A stretch of DNA of 64,000 nucleotides from Dechloromonas agitata is5 (GTDB lineage Bacteria; Pseudomonadota; Gammaproteobacteria; Burkholderiales; Rhodocyclaceae). The position numbers and the translations under genes were made by a program. The stretch lies in contig NZ_KI912532.1 of the NCBI RefSeq assembly GCF_000519045.1, positions 1,674,001 to 1,738,000 of the forward strand. The letters run 5' to 3'. The notes under the pieces were generated by a model. It was not told the origin of the DNA, made no database searches, and saw nothing but the letters and a program-made list of their open reading frames with translations. Position 1 is the stretch's first letter; each line of letters starts with the position of its first letter. Shown here piece after piece: positions 20,923-32,144 of this stretch.

Positions 20923-21837
20923 ATGCTCAAGCAACGCACGCTCAAGACGGTTATTCGCGCCTCAGGTGTCGGCCTGCACGGCGGCGTCAAGGTCAACCTG
21001 ACCCTGCGCCCGGCAGCCCCGGATACCGGCATCGTCTTCCGCCGCGTCGATTTGCCCGAGCCCAAGGATATTCCCGCCAAGGCGGTACTGATTGGCGATA
21101 CCCGCATGTGCTCCTGTCTCGAAGTGGACGGGGTCAAGGTGGGAACCATCGAACACCTGATGTCGGCCCTCTGCGGGCTGGGCATCGATAACGCCTGGAT
21201 CGACCTGGATGCGCCGGAAGTACCCATCCTCGACGGTTCGGCCGCGCCTTTCGTCTTCCTGATCCAGTCGGCTGGGATCGAGGAGCAGAACGCCGCCAAG
21301 AAATTCATTCGCGTCACCCAGCCCATCGAGGTGCGGGAGGGAGACAAATGGGCCCGTTTCGAGCCTTACGATGGCTACAAGCTGGCTTTTTCCATCGTCT
21401 TCAACCATCCGGCCATCGACAAGTCGGCTCAGAAGGCCGAGATCGATTTCGCCGAGCAGTCCTACGTCCGCGAAGTGTCGCGCGCTCGTACTTTCGGCTT
21501 CATGCAGGAAGTGGAGTATCTGCGTGAAAACGGCCTGGCCCTGGGCGGTGGTCTGGAAAACGCCATCGTCCTCGACGAGTTTCGCGTCCTGAACCAGGAT
21601 GGCCTGCGTTATGGCGACGAGTTCGTCAAGCACAAGATTCTCGATGCGGTCGGCGACCTCTATCTGCTTGGCCATCCGCTGCTGGCTGCCTATTCCTCGC
21701 ACAAAGGCGGTCACGCCTTGAACAATCAGTTGGCGCGCGCCCTGTTGCAGCAACAGGACTGCTGGGAGTTCGTCAGCTTCGATCAGGAAGCCGCCGCGCC
21801 GCAAGGCGTCACCCGCTGGCTGGCCCAGGCCGCTTAA
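20923..21837 (+). CDS. lpxC: UDP-3-O-acyl-N-acetylglucosamine deacetylase LpxC
   Basis: 304 residues from the ATG at 20923 (an in-frame ATG at 20878 would place the promoter-like element inside the gene). Zinc ligands H78 (TIEHLMSAL), H237 and D241 ([11 protein letters not shown]) and the catalytic H264 (KGGHALNN) are all present at the positions known from E. coli. It performs the committed step of lipid A synthesis, showing a Gram-negative outer membrane. In E. coli LpxC is controlled by FtsH proteolysis through its C-terminus; whether that applies here is unknown. Confidence 0.97.
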   Translation: MLKQRTLKTVIRASGVGLHGGVKVNLTLRPAAPDTGIVFRRVDLPEPKDIPAKAVLIGDTRMCSCLEVDGVKVGTIEHLMSALCGLGIDNAWIDLDAPEVPILDGSAAPFVFLIQSAGIEEQNAAKKFIRVTQPIEVREGDKWARFEPYDGYKLAFSIVFNHPAIDKSAQKAEIDFAEQSYVREVSRARTFGFMQEVEYLRENGLALGGGLENAIVLDEFRVLNQDGLRYGDEFVKHKILDAVGDLYLLGHPLLAAYSSHKGGHALNNQLARALLQQQDCWEFVSFDQEAAAPQGVTRWLAQAA

Positions 21838-21843
21838 GCCACC

Positions 21844-22032
21844 ATGTGGCTGCTGCGCCTGCTGGCAGTCATCGTTGTCATCGCCATTGGCGCCGGCATC
21901 GTGGTCTATGCCTTCACCGGCAATCGCCAGTATCTCGCCTTCAGTTGGCGCCTTTTTCGTTACGCAATTGTCTTTGCCTTGCTGGTTTTTGCGCTGATGT
22001 TCCTCGAGCGCCTGGCCGTCATTCCGTTCTAG
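21844..22032 (+). CDS. Small two-helix membrane protein, unknown function
   Basis: 62 residues with two hydrophobic helices (about 2-23 and 38-57) joined by a short loop GNRQYLAFSWRLFR. Starts 6 bases after lpxC, so likely on the same transcript. The reading frame is not explained by any overlapping gene except for the last 14 bases, where it overlaps the 3' end of the opposite-strand dciA. I recognise no family beyond 'conserved small membrane protein'. Confidence 0.65.
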   Translation: MWLLRLLAVIVVIAIGAGIVVYAFTGNRQYLAFSWRLFRYAIVFALLVFALMFLERLAVIPF

Positions 22033-22453
22033 CGGCCCGCTGCAGCAGGCTGTCGAGTGCTGCCCGCAAGGGGCCCGGCGGCAATTTTTCCGCGGTTGCC
22101 AGCAGCGCCCCGAAAGCCTTGCCGGAGAGCGGTTTTGGTGTCGATGTCCTTGTTTGGTAAGGATTTTGGCGCGGTTGCACTTTGACTTCAAGAGCGCTAC
22201 ACTCCGCGCCTCCCATGGATAACTCGTTGCACAGTCGCTGGCTCATCTGGCGAATCTTGGCGGCGACCGCGCCGTTATCGGCGTGGATAACGATTTTCCC
22301 CGACTTGTAATTGGCCACTCGTGCCGCGTGGCGCAGCCCGCCCGGGGCGATGGCTTCGAAGCGGCGCGAGAGCTTTTGCAGCAGGCGCGCATGGGCCATG
22401 ACCCGGCCGATCGCGGCGTCGCTGTCGAGGTAGTGCTCTGGCCCTTGGTACAT
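22019..22453 (-). CDS. dciA: DciA-type replicative helicase loader (DUF721)
   Basis: 144 residues from the ATG complement at 22453. The middle LQKLSRRFEAIAPGGLRHAARVANYKSGKIVIHADNGAVAAKIRQ matches in style the DUF721 domain: a short helix then a KH-like beta region with LxLxVDNGAxAAKLR. DciA is the ancestral loader of DnaB in bacteria that lack phage-derived DnaC, fitting a betaproteobacterium. The start is uncertain because no Shine-Dalgarno precedes either candidate ATG (22453 or 22474). It is divergent from the M23 gene with only 10 bases between starts. Confidence 0.75.
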   Translation of the reverse strand: MYQGPEHYLDSDAAIGRVMAHARLLQKLSRRFEAIAPGGLRHAARVANYKSGKIVIHADNGAVAAKIRQMSQRLCNELSMGGAECSALEVKVQPRQNPYQTRTSTPKPLSGKAFGALLATAEKLPPGPLRAALDSLLQRAARTE

Positions 22454-22463
22454 AGGAGGTTCC

Positions 22464-23384
22464 GTGCAGATCATTCTGGTTTCACGCCATCTGAAGGCGG
22501 CGCGCACAATTACCATTATGCCTCGGCATGTGGTCGCCGCGGCATTCCTCTTTTTGGCCCTGGTCGTCTCTTCGTCGCTGTTTCTCTCCTGGTTGTCGGT
22601 GCATCTCCGTCTGCCGCTGGTCGAAGACCTGTTGGTCAAGCTGCAGCTGCAGGAAAGCCAGAAGACCCGCAGCTATCTCGACAGCAATCTGCAGTTGATG
22701 GCGACCCGCCTCGGCGAGCTGCAGGGGCAGGTCCTGCAGCTCGATGCGCTGGGCGACCGGGTGTCCGGCCTGGCCGGCATCCAACGCGAGCGCCCGGTGG
22801 AAGCTGCGAAGGCGCCCCAGGGCGGCCCTTACCTGCCGGCCCCCATGAATCCTTATGCGCTGCAGGACGAAATCGATCGTCTGGCCGGTGATGTCGAGCG
22901 ATACAGCGACGACCTGGTTTACCTGGAGGCGCGCCTGCTCGACAAGCGGGTCAAGGATCGCCTGTTGCCGACCACGCTGCCGGTCAAGGATGCGGCGCTG
23001 GGTTCGTTCTTCGGTTATCGCACCGATCCGTTCGCCGGTCTGCGCTCGATGCACGAGGGGCTTGATTTCTCGGCCGAACCGGGCACCCCCGTCGTTGCCG
23101 CCGCTGACGGCGTAGTGCTGGCGGCCAGCTTCCACCCGGAATACGGCAATCTGGTCGAGGTCGATCATGGCCAGGGGTTGACGACCCGCTATGCCCATCT
23201 TTCCCGCATGGATGTCACGCCCGGCGCCTTGGTCAAGGGGGGCTCCCGGATCGGTGCGGTAGGCAATACCGGCCGGTCAACCGGCCCGCACCTGCATTTC
23301 GAGGTGCGCCAGTTCGGCGTGGCCCGGGATCCCGCGCCATTCCTCAGGCAGGGTGGCGAATATGCCGCACTGAAGCGGCGTTGA
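22464..23384 (+). CDS. Membrane-anchored M23 (LytM) peptidase-family protein
   Basis: 306 residues from a GTG at 22464 preceded by AGGAGG (22454-22459). Transmembrane helix about 22-45, a coiled coil about 60-105, linker, then an M23 domain from about 175. All zinc and catalytic positions are present: H197 and D201 (HEGLDF) and H276/H278 (GPHLHFE), so it should be an active peptidoglycan endopeptidase rather than an EnvC/NlpD-like degenerate activator. Its place directly before secA is common in betaproteobacteria. Function in wall turnover is inferred from the family. Confidence 0.9.
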   Translation: MQIILVSRHLKAARTITIMPRHVVAAAFLFLALVVSSSLFLSWLSVHLRLPLVEDLLVKLQLQESQKTRSYLDSNLQLMATRLGELQGQVLQLDALGDRVSGLAGIQRERPVEAAKAPQGGPYLPAPMNPYALQDEIDRLAGDVERYSDDLVYLEARLLDKRVKDRLLPTTLPVKDAALGSFFGYRTDPFAGLRSMHEGLDFSAEPGTPVVAAADGVVLAASFHPEYGNLVEVDHGQGLTTRYAHLSRMDVTPGALVKGGSRIGAVGNTGRSTGPHLHFEVRQFGVARDPAPFLRQGGEYAALKRR

Positions 23385-23432
23385 AGCAGCGCCGGACTTG
23401 ATTCAGGTCGTCGTCATCGCCCGGGAGGGGCG

Positions 23433-23441
23433 TGTTAGAAT
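23433..23441 (+). promoter_or_regulatory. Extended -10 promoter of secA
   Basis: TGTTAGAAT (hexamer TAGAAT 23436-23441) followed by CCGCCC, 39 bases before the secA ATG. It closely matches the lpxC element at 20881. Confidence 0.5.
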
Positions 23442-23479
23442 CCGCCCTTTGCTGCACCGCGCAACCACTGAAGAACGCG

Positions 23480-26191
<2,712 letters not shown>

Positions 26192-26200
26192 TCTGACCCC

Positions 26201-26224
26201 CAAGGCACCCAAGGCGGTGCCTTG
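26201..26224 (+). terminator. Hairpin after secA, weak terminator
   Basis: CAAGGCACC (26201-26209), loop of 6, GGTGCCTTG (26216-26224): a perfect 9-bp stem, then only a TTTT four bases on. It may reduce read-through from secA into argJ. Confidence 0.5.
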
Positions 26225-26244
26225 ATGCTTTTGGAGTCCAACGA

Positions 26245-27471
26245 ATGCCTGTCAATTACGCCACGCCTGCTGCTGACCAACTCCTTCCCGTCGCCGGTGT
26301 TCGCCTCGGTGTCGCCGAGGCTGAAATCCGCAAGAAGAACCGCCGCGACCTGACCCTGGTTGCGCTCGATGGCGGCTGCACCGTGGCCGGCGTCTTCACG
26401 CAGAACCGTTTCTGCGCGGCGCCGGTTCAGCTTTGCCGTAACCATCTGGCAACCGGCAAGGAAATCCGTGCCTTGGTCATCAATACCGGCATCGCCAATG
26501 CCGGCACCGGCGAGCCGGGGCGCCAGACGGCGCAGGCTTCCTGTGAAGCGGTGGCCGCGTTGCTGGGCATTGCTGCCGACCAGGTTCTGCCCTTTTCGAC
26601 CGGCGTCATCCTCGAACCGCTGCCGGTCGACCGTCTGAAGGCCGGCCTGCCGGCTGCCAAGGCCGATCTGAAGGCGGACAACTGGCATGCCGCCGCGCAC
26701 GCCATCATGACCACCGACACGGTGGCCAAGGCCGCTTCGCGCCGCATCACGGTGGGTGGTAAGACGATTACCGTTTCCGGCATCTCCAAGGGTGCCGGCA
26801 TGATCAAGCCGAACATGGCGACCATGCTTGGTTTCGTCGCCACGGATGCCGGCATTGCCCAGTCCCTGCTCGACAAGTTGGTCAAGGAGGCGGCCGATGC
26901 GTCCTTCAACTGCATCACCGTCGATGGCGACACCTCGACCAACGACTCCTTCGTGATGATCGCCACCGGCCAATCCGGTGCAGCCTTCGCTTCGGAAGCC
27001 GATGCCGGCTGGGATGAGGTCCGGGCGGCCATCGTTGCCGTTGCCGTTGAGTTGGCTCAGGCCATCGTCCGTGACGGCGAGGGCGCCACCAAGTTCATCA
27101 CCATCGCCGTGCAGGGGGGCAAGACGGTCGAGGAATGCCGCCAGGTCGGCTATGCCATCGGCCACTCGCCGCTGGTCAAGACGGCGTTCTTCGCGTCCGA
27201 CCCCAACCTTGGCCGCATTCTGGCTGCCGTTGGCTACGCTGGCATCGCCGATCTCGATGTCGATGGCGTCAAGGTCTGGCTGGATGATGTGCTGGTTGCC
27301 GAGAACGGCGGCCGCGCGGCGGCCTATCAGGAAGCGGAGGGCGCCCGCGTCATGGCCCAGGCCGAGATCACCGTACGCGTCGACCTCGGTCGCGGCAATG
27401 CGCAGGCCAGCGTCTTCACCTGCGATTTCTCCTACGATTACGTCAAGATCAACGCCGACTATCGTTCGTAG
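26245..27471 (+). CDS. argJ: Bifunctional ornithine acetyltransferase / N-acetylglutamate synthase ArgJ
   Basis: 408 residues. The self-cleavage site is visible in [14 protein letters not shown]: Thr193 becomes the N-terminal nucleophile of the beta chain. The fold moves an acetyl group from N-acetylornithine to glutamate, recycling acetyl groups in arginine synthesis; many ArgJ also use acetyl-CoA, but monofunctional forms cannot be excluded from sequence. [16 protein letters not shown] and DGDTSTNDS are other family segments. No other arg gene is nearby. Confidence 0.96.
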   Translation: MPVNYATPAADQLLPVAGVRLGVAEAEIRKKNRRDLTLVALDGGCTVAGVFTQNRFCAAPVQLCRNHLATGKEIRALVINTGIANAGTGEPGRQTAQASCEAVAALLGIAADQVLPFSTGVILEPLPVDRLKAGLPAAKADLKADNWHAAAHAIMTTDTVAKAASRRITVGGKTITVSGISKGAGMIKPNMATMLGFVATDAGIAQSLLDKLVKEAADASFNCITVDGDTSTNDSFVMIATGQSGAAFASEADAGWDEVRAAIVAVAVELAQAIVRDGEGATKFITIAVQGGKTVEECRQVGYAIGHSPLVKTAFFASDPNLGRILAAVGYAGIADLDVDGVKVWLDDVLVAENGGRAAAYQEAEGARVMAQAEITVRVDLGRGNAQASVFTCDFSYDYVKINADYRS

Positions 27472-27502
27472 CCGAATGCCCCGCGGGGCTACGAAGCAAA
27501 CA

Positions 27503-27528
27503 CAAGGCCCGCCGGTGTGCGGGCCTTG
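27503..27528 (+). terminator. Hairpin after argJ
   Basis: CAAGGCCCGC (27503-27512), loop CGGTGT, GCGGGCCTTG (27519-27528): a perfect 10-bp stem but without a T-run, so the terminator role is likely but not certain. Confidence 0.55.
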
Positions 27529-27605
27529 TCACGTGGAATGGGCGTTTGTGCTACCGGCCGGAAAGTTGTACTTTTGACCCATGATTTCCGGAGCGTCGGC
27601 GTGAC

Positions 27606-28517
27606 ATGAGCGATGACAAGCCCCCTCTCGCTTTTCTGCTGGACAGCGACTTTCGCAACAAGTACCCCCATCAATTGGTGGCACGCTTCCCTCATGTCGC
27701 CCGCAAAATCGAAGCGATGTGGGGTGACGCCGGAGCGACAGCGGATTATTTCACCGAATTGATGATCCCGAGCCGGCCCAATCGCCAGGGATTCCCGCCA
27801 GAAGTGGCGGCCGAGATCATGTCCTTGAGCATTGCCTACGATCGCATCGGTCATTTACTGGTGGCCGAGGAGGCGCCTGTCCGCGCTCCGCTGGCTGCAT
27901 ATCAATGGGATCAGGAGCGCCTGGTCAAAGAGATCGAAAACCTGGGCTTCGCCTTCAGTCGCGAAGGCTTTGCCAAGGCTGCCGAGGCGGGTAATCATCA
28001 AGTTTGTGCCATGTTCGTACAGGCCGGTTTTGATGTCGATACGCGCGATGCACGGGAATGGACCCCGCTGACGATCGCCGCCTTCCACGGCCGTGAACAG
28101 TTGGCGCTGATGTTGCTCGAATGCGGGGCCGATCTTTTCGCCAAGGATCGCGGGGGTTACACCCCCTTGCACTGGGCGGCCTTCAGCGGTTATCCGGTGG
28201 TGGTGAAACTACTGCTTGATAGGGGCGTGCCGGCCAACGTGCTGAGCAACGCTGGAATCAGCCCCCTGCTGCAAGCAGCGGCCCGCGGTCATCTGGCGGT
28301 GGTGAATCAACTGCTTGATCGCCAGGCCAATCCCAACCTGGATGCGAATGACGGCTCCACCCCGTTGCTCAAGGCTGTTGCCAACGGCCATCTGGCGGTG
28401 ATCCAGGTCTTGCTCAATGCCGGGGCCCATCGGCAGGTGACACTGGCAGACGGTACGACGCTCGACGACATTGTCGCGAAGACAAAGGATCTGCGAATCC
28501 GCGCTATATTCGGCTGA
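27606..28517 (+). CDS. Ankyrin-repeat protein
   Basis: 303 residues. The first 100 or so form a helical region I do not recognise (opening MSDDKPPLAFLLDSDFRNKY); residues about 115-295 hold five ankyrin repeats with clear TPLxxAA..G signatures (WTPLTIAAFHGREQLALMLL, YTPLHWAAFSGYPVVVKLLL, ISPLLQAAARGHLAVVNQLL, STPLLKAVANGHLAVIQVLL). No signal peptide, so a cytoplasmic protein-interaction role is expected. The partner is unknown. It stands alone between argJ and a permease gene. Confidence 0.85.
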   Translation: MSDDKPPLAFLLDSDFRNKYPHQLVARFPHVARKIEAMWGDAGATADYFTELMIPSRPNRQGFPPEVAAEIMSLSIAYDRIGHLLVAEEAPVRAPLAAYQWDQERLVKEIENLGFAFSREGFAKAAEAGNHQVCAMFVQAGFDVDTRDAREWTPLTIAAFHGREQLALMLLECGADLFAKDRGGYTPLHWAAFSGYPVVVKLLLDRGVPANVLSNAGISPLLQAAARGHLAVVNQLLDRQANPNLDANDGSTPLLKAVANGHLAVIQVLLNAGAHRQVTLADGTTLDDIVAKTKDLRIRAIFG

Positions 28518-28540
28518 TTCCCGTTTTCCTTTTTGCTGCC

Positions 28541-29668
28541 ATGACCGATATCCGCCGCGACCTGGCGCGCAATACCCTGGCCATCCTCTGTATTCTCGGT
28601 CTGATCGGCCTGAGCCTGTGGGTCTTGCGCCCCTTCCTGGCCGCTTCGGTCTGGGCGGCCATGCTGGTCGTCGCCACCTGGCCGCTCTTCCGTGGGCTGG
28701 AAGAACGTCTCGGCGGGCGGCGCGGCGTCGCGGTGGCGTTGATGAGCCTCGCCATGCTCCTCCTCCTCGTGCTGCCCCTGTGGCTGGCGATCGACACCAT
28801 GCTCGATCATGCGGATCAACTGGCGGCAGCGGGCAAATCCGTCGCAGCCCATGGTCTGCCACTGCCACCGGCCTGGGTCGGTGCCTTGCCCCTGGTGGGC
28901 GAGCGGATCGCAACGGCCTGGAGCCAACTGGCGGCCGGTGGAACGGCAGGTGTGTTCGCCAAGGCGATGCCCTACGCCACCGATGCCGGCAAATGGCTGC
29001 TGGCCCAGGTTGGTGGCCTGGGCGGCATGCTCATCCAGTTCCTGCTGGTTGTCACGATTTCCGCCATTTTCTATTCGGGCGGTGAGTCGGGCGCGCGCAT
29101 GGCGAGGCGTTTCGGCCGCCGGTTGGCCGGCGAGCGGGGCGAGAATTCAATCATCCTGGCTGGTCAGGCGATACGTGGCGTGGCGCTGGGCGTGGGCGTC
29201 ACGGCCATCGTCCAGACAGCGCTCGGCGGCATCGGCCTCGCTGTCGCCGGTGTGCCTTTGGCTTCCCTGCTGTCTGCCCTCATGCTGATGTTGTGCATTG
29301 CGCAGATCGGGCCGATGCTGGTGCTCTTGCCGGCGGCCGGCTGGCTGTTCTGGACGGAGGCTACCGGCTGGGCCAGCTTCCTGCTGGTGTGGAGTCTGGT
29401 CGTTGGCAGCCTGGACAACTTCCTGCGTCCGATGCTCATCAAGCGTGGCGCCGATCTGCCGCTGCTGCTGATCTTTGCCGGGGTGATTGGCGGCATGCTC
29501 GGTTTCGGGCTGATCGGCATCTTCGTCGGGCCGGTCGTGCTGGCCGTGACCTACACGCTGATGCTGGCCTGGATCGAGGACGCACTCGGCAAGGACGAGC
29601 CGGAGCCGCTCCCGGTCGAGCCCCTAGTACCGGCGCAGGCGGATCATCCGGAACCAACCGCCGGCTAG
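28541..29668 (+). CDS. AI-2E family (PerM/YhhT-like) membrane protein
   Basis: 375 residues. About eight membrane segments in the AI-2E transporter pattern: two helices at the start, a long extracytoplasmic segment (about 75-150), then the conserved block of helices with IGPMLVLLPAAGWLF and the late LPLLLIFAGVIGGMLGFGLIGIFVGPV. The family was named after autoinducer-2 export by TqsA, but members also move other solutes or act as Na+/H+ antiporters, so the substrate is open. Its last 45 bases overlap the 3' end of the opposite-strand methyltransferase. Confidence 0.85.
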   Translation: MTDIRRDLARNTLAILCILGLIGLSLWVLRPFLAASVWAAMLVVATWPLFRGLEERLGGRRGVAVALMSLAMLLLLVLPLWLAIDTMLDHADQLAAAGKSVAAHGLPLPPAWVGALPLVGERIATAWSQLAAGGTAGVFAKAMPYATDAGKWLLAQVGGLGGMLIQFLLVVTISAIFYSGGESGARMARRFGRRLAGERGENSIILAGQAIRGVALGVGVTAIVQTALGGIGLAVAGVPLASLLSALMLMLCIAQIGPMLVLLPAAGWLFWTEATGWASFLLVWSLVVGSLDNFLRPMLIKRGADLPLLLIFAGVIGGMLGFGLIGIFVGPVVLAVTYTLMLAWIEDALGKDEPEPLPVEPLVPAQADHPEPTAG

Positions 29669-30217
29669 GGCTGGTTGGTCGTGCTCCAGCGCCAGTTGTG
29701 GTGCCGCGGGGAGCAGGTCTTCAAACACGACATCGAGCCGGGTAGCCACCCGGCGCACCAGCGGATTGGCCAGTCGGCGCAGCAGGGCTGGCTGGCCACG
29801 ACGCAGGAACTTGTCGAATACCAGCACGCTGCCACCGGGTTTGACGATGCGGGCAATTTCGGCGAAGCAGGCGGCCGGGTGCGGGACGACGGCCAGGATC
29901 AGGTGTAGCACGGCATGGTCAAAGGCGCCATCGGCAAACGGCAGGCGCTGGGCGTCACCTTGCACGGGGGCGAAATCGACCGGGCCGACGCGCGACAGGG
30001 CGCGGCGCAGCATGGCGTGGGTCAGGTCCAGCCCGATGTAGTGGTGCTGCGCCGGCAGGTGCGGCAAATCCAGTCCGGTGCCGACCCCGGCCAGCAGCAC
30101 GCGGCCGGGGTCGGTCGGCAGGGCCGCCAGGCTGCGTTGCCGGGCCGCCCGCGTGGCACGGGCCAGCATCGCATCGTAGAAGGGCGCGATCAGCGTGTAG
30201 GTGTGTTTGAGGCTCAA
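29624..30217 (-). CDS. Class I SAM-dependent methyltransferase, PmtA-like
   Basis: 197 residues. SAM-binding motif I is [16 protein letters not shown] (about 40-55), followed by [11 protein letters not shown] (motif II region) and a [15 protein letters not shown] segment (motif IV). The short N-terminus [21 protein letters not shown] resembles phospholipid (phosphatidylethanolamine) N-methyltransferases and UbiE-like enzymes. The true substrate cannot be read from sequence. Its start overlaps the end of apaG by four bases, so the pair is translated together. Confidence 0.8.
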   Translation of the reverse strand: MSLKHTYTLIAPFYDAMLARATRAARQRSLAALPTDPGRVLLAGVGTGLDLPHLPAQHHYIGLDLTHAMLRRALSRVGPVDFAPVQGDAQRLPFADGAFDHAVLHLILAVVPHPAACFAEIARIVKPGGSVLVFDKFLRRGQPALLRRLANPLVRRVATRLDVVFEDLLPAAPQLALEHDQPALAGGWFRMIRLRRY

Positions 30218-30594
30218 TGCAGGGCGCGCGGCGTGGCAAGTACGAATTCCGGAATTTCGGCTTCGAAGTGCGTGCCATCCTCGGCCACCATCTGGTAGGT
30301 GCCTTTCATCGTGCCGATCGGCGTCGTCAGCGACGAGCCGCTGGTGTATTCGTAGCTTTCGCCCGGTTGCAGCAGCGGCTGCTGGCCGACGACGCCCAGG
30401 CCGCGCACTTCCTGAATCGTATTGTGTGCATCGGTGATGATCCAGTGTCGGGAAACCAGCTGGGCTGCAATCTGCCCGGTGTTGGTGATGGTGATCGTGT
30501 AAGCGAAGATGTAGCGGTCATTTTCCGGATCGGATTGCTCCGGAATGAACTGCGGGCGGGGATGGACTTCGATACGATACTTGTTGTCGGGCAT
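30214..30594 (-). CDS. apaG: ApaG domain protein
   Basis: 126 residues, the full ApaG size. The immunoglobulin-like fold is recognised by [26 protein letters not shown] (about 30-55) and the GEGVVGQQP-like [24 protein letters not shown] segment. ApaG is widely conserved, binds pyrophosphate in Xanthomonas structures and is linked genetically to Co2+ resistance and Mg2+ efflux (CorD), but has no assigned reaction. It is divergent from rpe with 36 bases between starts. Confidence 0.93.
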   Translation of the reverse strand: MPDNKYRIEVHPRPQFIPEQSDPENDRYIFAYTITITNTGQIAAQLVSRHWIITDAHNTIQEVRGLGVVGQQPLLQPGESYEYTSGSSLTTPIGTMKGTYQMVAEDGTHFEAEIPEFVLATPRALH

Positions 30595-30630
30595 GGGATA
30601 ATTTCGGTTGTTCTTGTGGAAGGGGTCATT

Positions 30631-31332
30631 ATGTCAGCCAAAGATTACGTCATCGCACCGAGCATCCTGTCCGCCAACTTCGCCAAACTGGGCGAGGAAG
30701 TGGCCAACGTCATTGCCTCGGGAGCCGACTGGATTCACTTTGACGTGATGGACAACCATTATGTTCCCAACCTGACCATCGGCCCACTGGTTTGCGAGGC
30801 CATCCGGCCGTGCACGACGGCACCGATCGACGTGCATCTGATGGTCAAGCCGGTCGATCGCATCATTCCCGATTTCGTGAAAGCCGGGGCCAACATCATC
30901 ACCTTCCACCCGGAGGCCTCCGAGCACATCGACCGCAGCCTGTCGCTGATTCGCGACGGCGGCTGCCAGGCCGGCCTGGTCTTCAACCCGGCTACCCCGC
31001 TCGACCACATGGACTACGTCATGGACAAGCTCGACCTCATCCTGCTGATGAGCGTCAACCCGGGTTTCGGCGGTCAGAAATTCATCCCCGGCACGTTGGC
31101 CAAGGCGAAGCAGGCCCGCGCCAAGCTCGATGCCTACGAGCGCGAAACCGGCCGCCGCATCCGCCTTGAAATTGATGGTGGCGTGAACACTGCCAACATC
31201 GCCGAAATCGCCCGTGCCGGCATCGATGCCTTTGTCGCCGGTTCGGCCGTCTATGGGGCCGGCAAGGACAGCGATCCGCACCGCTACGATTCGATCATTG
31301 GTGCGCTGCGCAGCGAACTGGCCAAGGTCTGA
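30631..31332 (+). CDS. rpe: Ribulose-phosphate 3-epimerase
   Basis: 233 residues from the ATG at 30631, beginning with the hallmark [20 protein letters not shown]-barrel metal ligands are visible: H in [16 protein letters not shown] (both D and H), DVHLMV, and the C-terminal LEIDGGVN and VAGSAVYG segments. It interconverts ribulose-5-phosphate and xylulose-5-phosphate in the pentose phosphate and Calvin pathways. Forms an operon with gph, which starts one base after its stop, and probably trpE. Confidence 0.97.
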   Translation: MSAKDYVIAPSILSANFAKLGEEVANVIASGADWIHFDVMDNHYVPNLTIGPLVCEAIRPCTTAPIDVHLMVKPVDRIIPDFVKAGANIITFHPEASEHIDRSLSLIRDGGCQAGLVFNPATPLDHMDYVMDKLDLILLMSVNPGFGGQKFIPGTLAKAKQARAKLDAYERETGRRIRLEIDGGVNTANIAEIARAGIDAFVAGSAVYGAGKDSDPHRYDSIIGALRSELAKV

Positions 31333-31333
31333 G

Positions 31334-32005
31334 ATGCGTTTCCAATCGGTCACCTTCGACCTTGACGGCACCCTGCTCGACACCATCGCCGACCTGGCCG
31401 AAGCCTGCCGCCTGATGCTCGACGAGATCGGCGCCCCGCAGCGCACCCCGGCCGAGGTGCACAGCTTCGTCGGCAAGGGCATGGCGGTACTGGTTGAGCG
31501 TTGCCTGACCCACGACAAGCCGCCGACGGCCGAGGCGCTGCAGGCCGCCATCGAATCCTTCAAGCGTCATTACACCGAGGTCAACGGTCGTTTCACGCTG
31601 GTGTATCCGGGTGTGCTCGACGGCCTGAAGGCGTGGCAAGCCAGCGGCGCGAAAATGGGCGTCGTGACCAACAAGCCCGGCATGTTTACCGAGGCGCTGC
31701 TCGACCGCATGGGCATGAGCGATTTCTTCGACGTAATCGTTTCCGGTGATACCACCGCCCACAAGAAACCGCATCCCGAGCCCATCCTGCACGCCTGCCG
31801 CCTGTTCGGCGTGCGGCCCGACCGCAATCTGCACATCGGTGATTCCGAAAACGACATCCACGCCGCCCATGCCGCCGGTTGCCCGGCCTTTTGCGTGCCC
31901 TACGGCTACAACGAAGGCAAGCCGGTGGACAGTGCCGATTGCGATGCGCTAGTATCCGATCTGCTTGCTGCCTACCAGCAAGCCCTCACCTTCAAGACCT
32001 CCTGA
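31334..32005 (+). CDS. gph: Phosphoglycolate phosphatase
   Basis: 223 residues from the ATG at 31334. HAD superfamily: nucleophile motif TFDLDGTLLDT (about 7-17), motif II VVTNKPG (about 113), motif III lysine in HKKPHPEP and motif IV IGDSENDIHAAHAAG (about 170). It dephosphorylates 2-phosphoglycolate, formed during DNA repair or by oxygenase side reactions. The rpe-gph-trpE order is usual in betaproteobacteria. The Trp-rich leader peptide starts four bases past its stop codon. Confidence 0.95.
   Translation: MRFQSVTFDLDGTLLDTIADLAEACRLMLDEIGAPQRTPAEVHSFVGKGMAVLVERCLTHDKPPTAEALQAAIESFKRHYTEVNGRFTLVYPGVLDGLKAWQASGAKMGVVTNKPGMFTEALLDRMGMSDFFDVIVSGDTTAHKKPHPEPILHACRLFGVRPDRNLHIGDSENDIHAAHAAGCPAFCVPYGYNEGKPVDSADCDALVSDLLAAYQQALTFKTS
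31926..31955 (+). promoter_or_regulatory. Candidate promoter for the trp leader and trpE, inside gph
   Basis: TGGACA (31926-31931), 18-bp spacer, TAGTAT (31950-31955). A start near 31962 would give a leader transcript of about 180 bases before trpE. It lies within coding sequence, so chance is a real alternative. Confidence 0.35.
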
Positions 32006-32009
32006 CGAA

Positions 32010-32066
32010 ATGACCCCCTTGCATCACTGGAACATCGAGCTTCGTTGGCGCCGCTGGCGTCCGTAA
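32010..32066 (+). CDS. trpL: Predicted trp leader peptide (TrpL-type) upstream of trpE
   Basis: 18 codons giving MTPLHHWNIELRWRRWRP and a TAA stop. Three of 18 residues are Trp (positions 7, 13, 16), far above the roughly 1 percent expected. It sits between gph and trpE, exactly where a ribosome-stalling attenuator peptide is expected, and its start is four bases after the gph stop, so it could be translated by re-initiation as no clear Shine-Dalgarno is present. Overlapping RNA pairings downstream support the regulatory reading. Not experimentally known to me. Confidence 0.7.
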   Translation: MTPLHHWNIELRWRRWRP

Positions 32067-32104
32067 TCGCTCGTCCGTTCGGCGCCCACGTTGAGACAGG
32101 GCGC
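32047..32104 (+). promoter_or_regulatory. Candidate trp attenuator: mutually exclusive RNA stems
   Basis: GGCGCCG (32047-32053, within the Trp codons) can pair with CGGCGCC (32080-32086), while GCGCCC (32082-32087) can instead pair with GGGCGC (32099-32104). The two pairings compete for the same bases, the layout of 2:3 antiterminator and 3:4 terminator. No T-run follows the second stem, so it may act through Rho or on translation rather than as a standard intrinsic terminator. Confidence 0.45.
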
Positions 32105-32144
32105 ATGCAGTGTGCAAAAACAACCGTCATTTTCGAGGCTTCCC

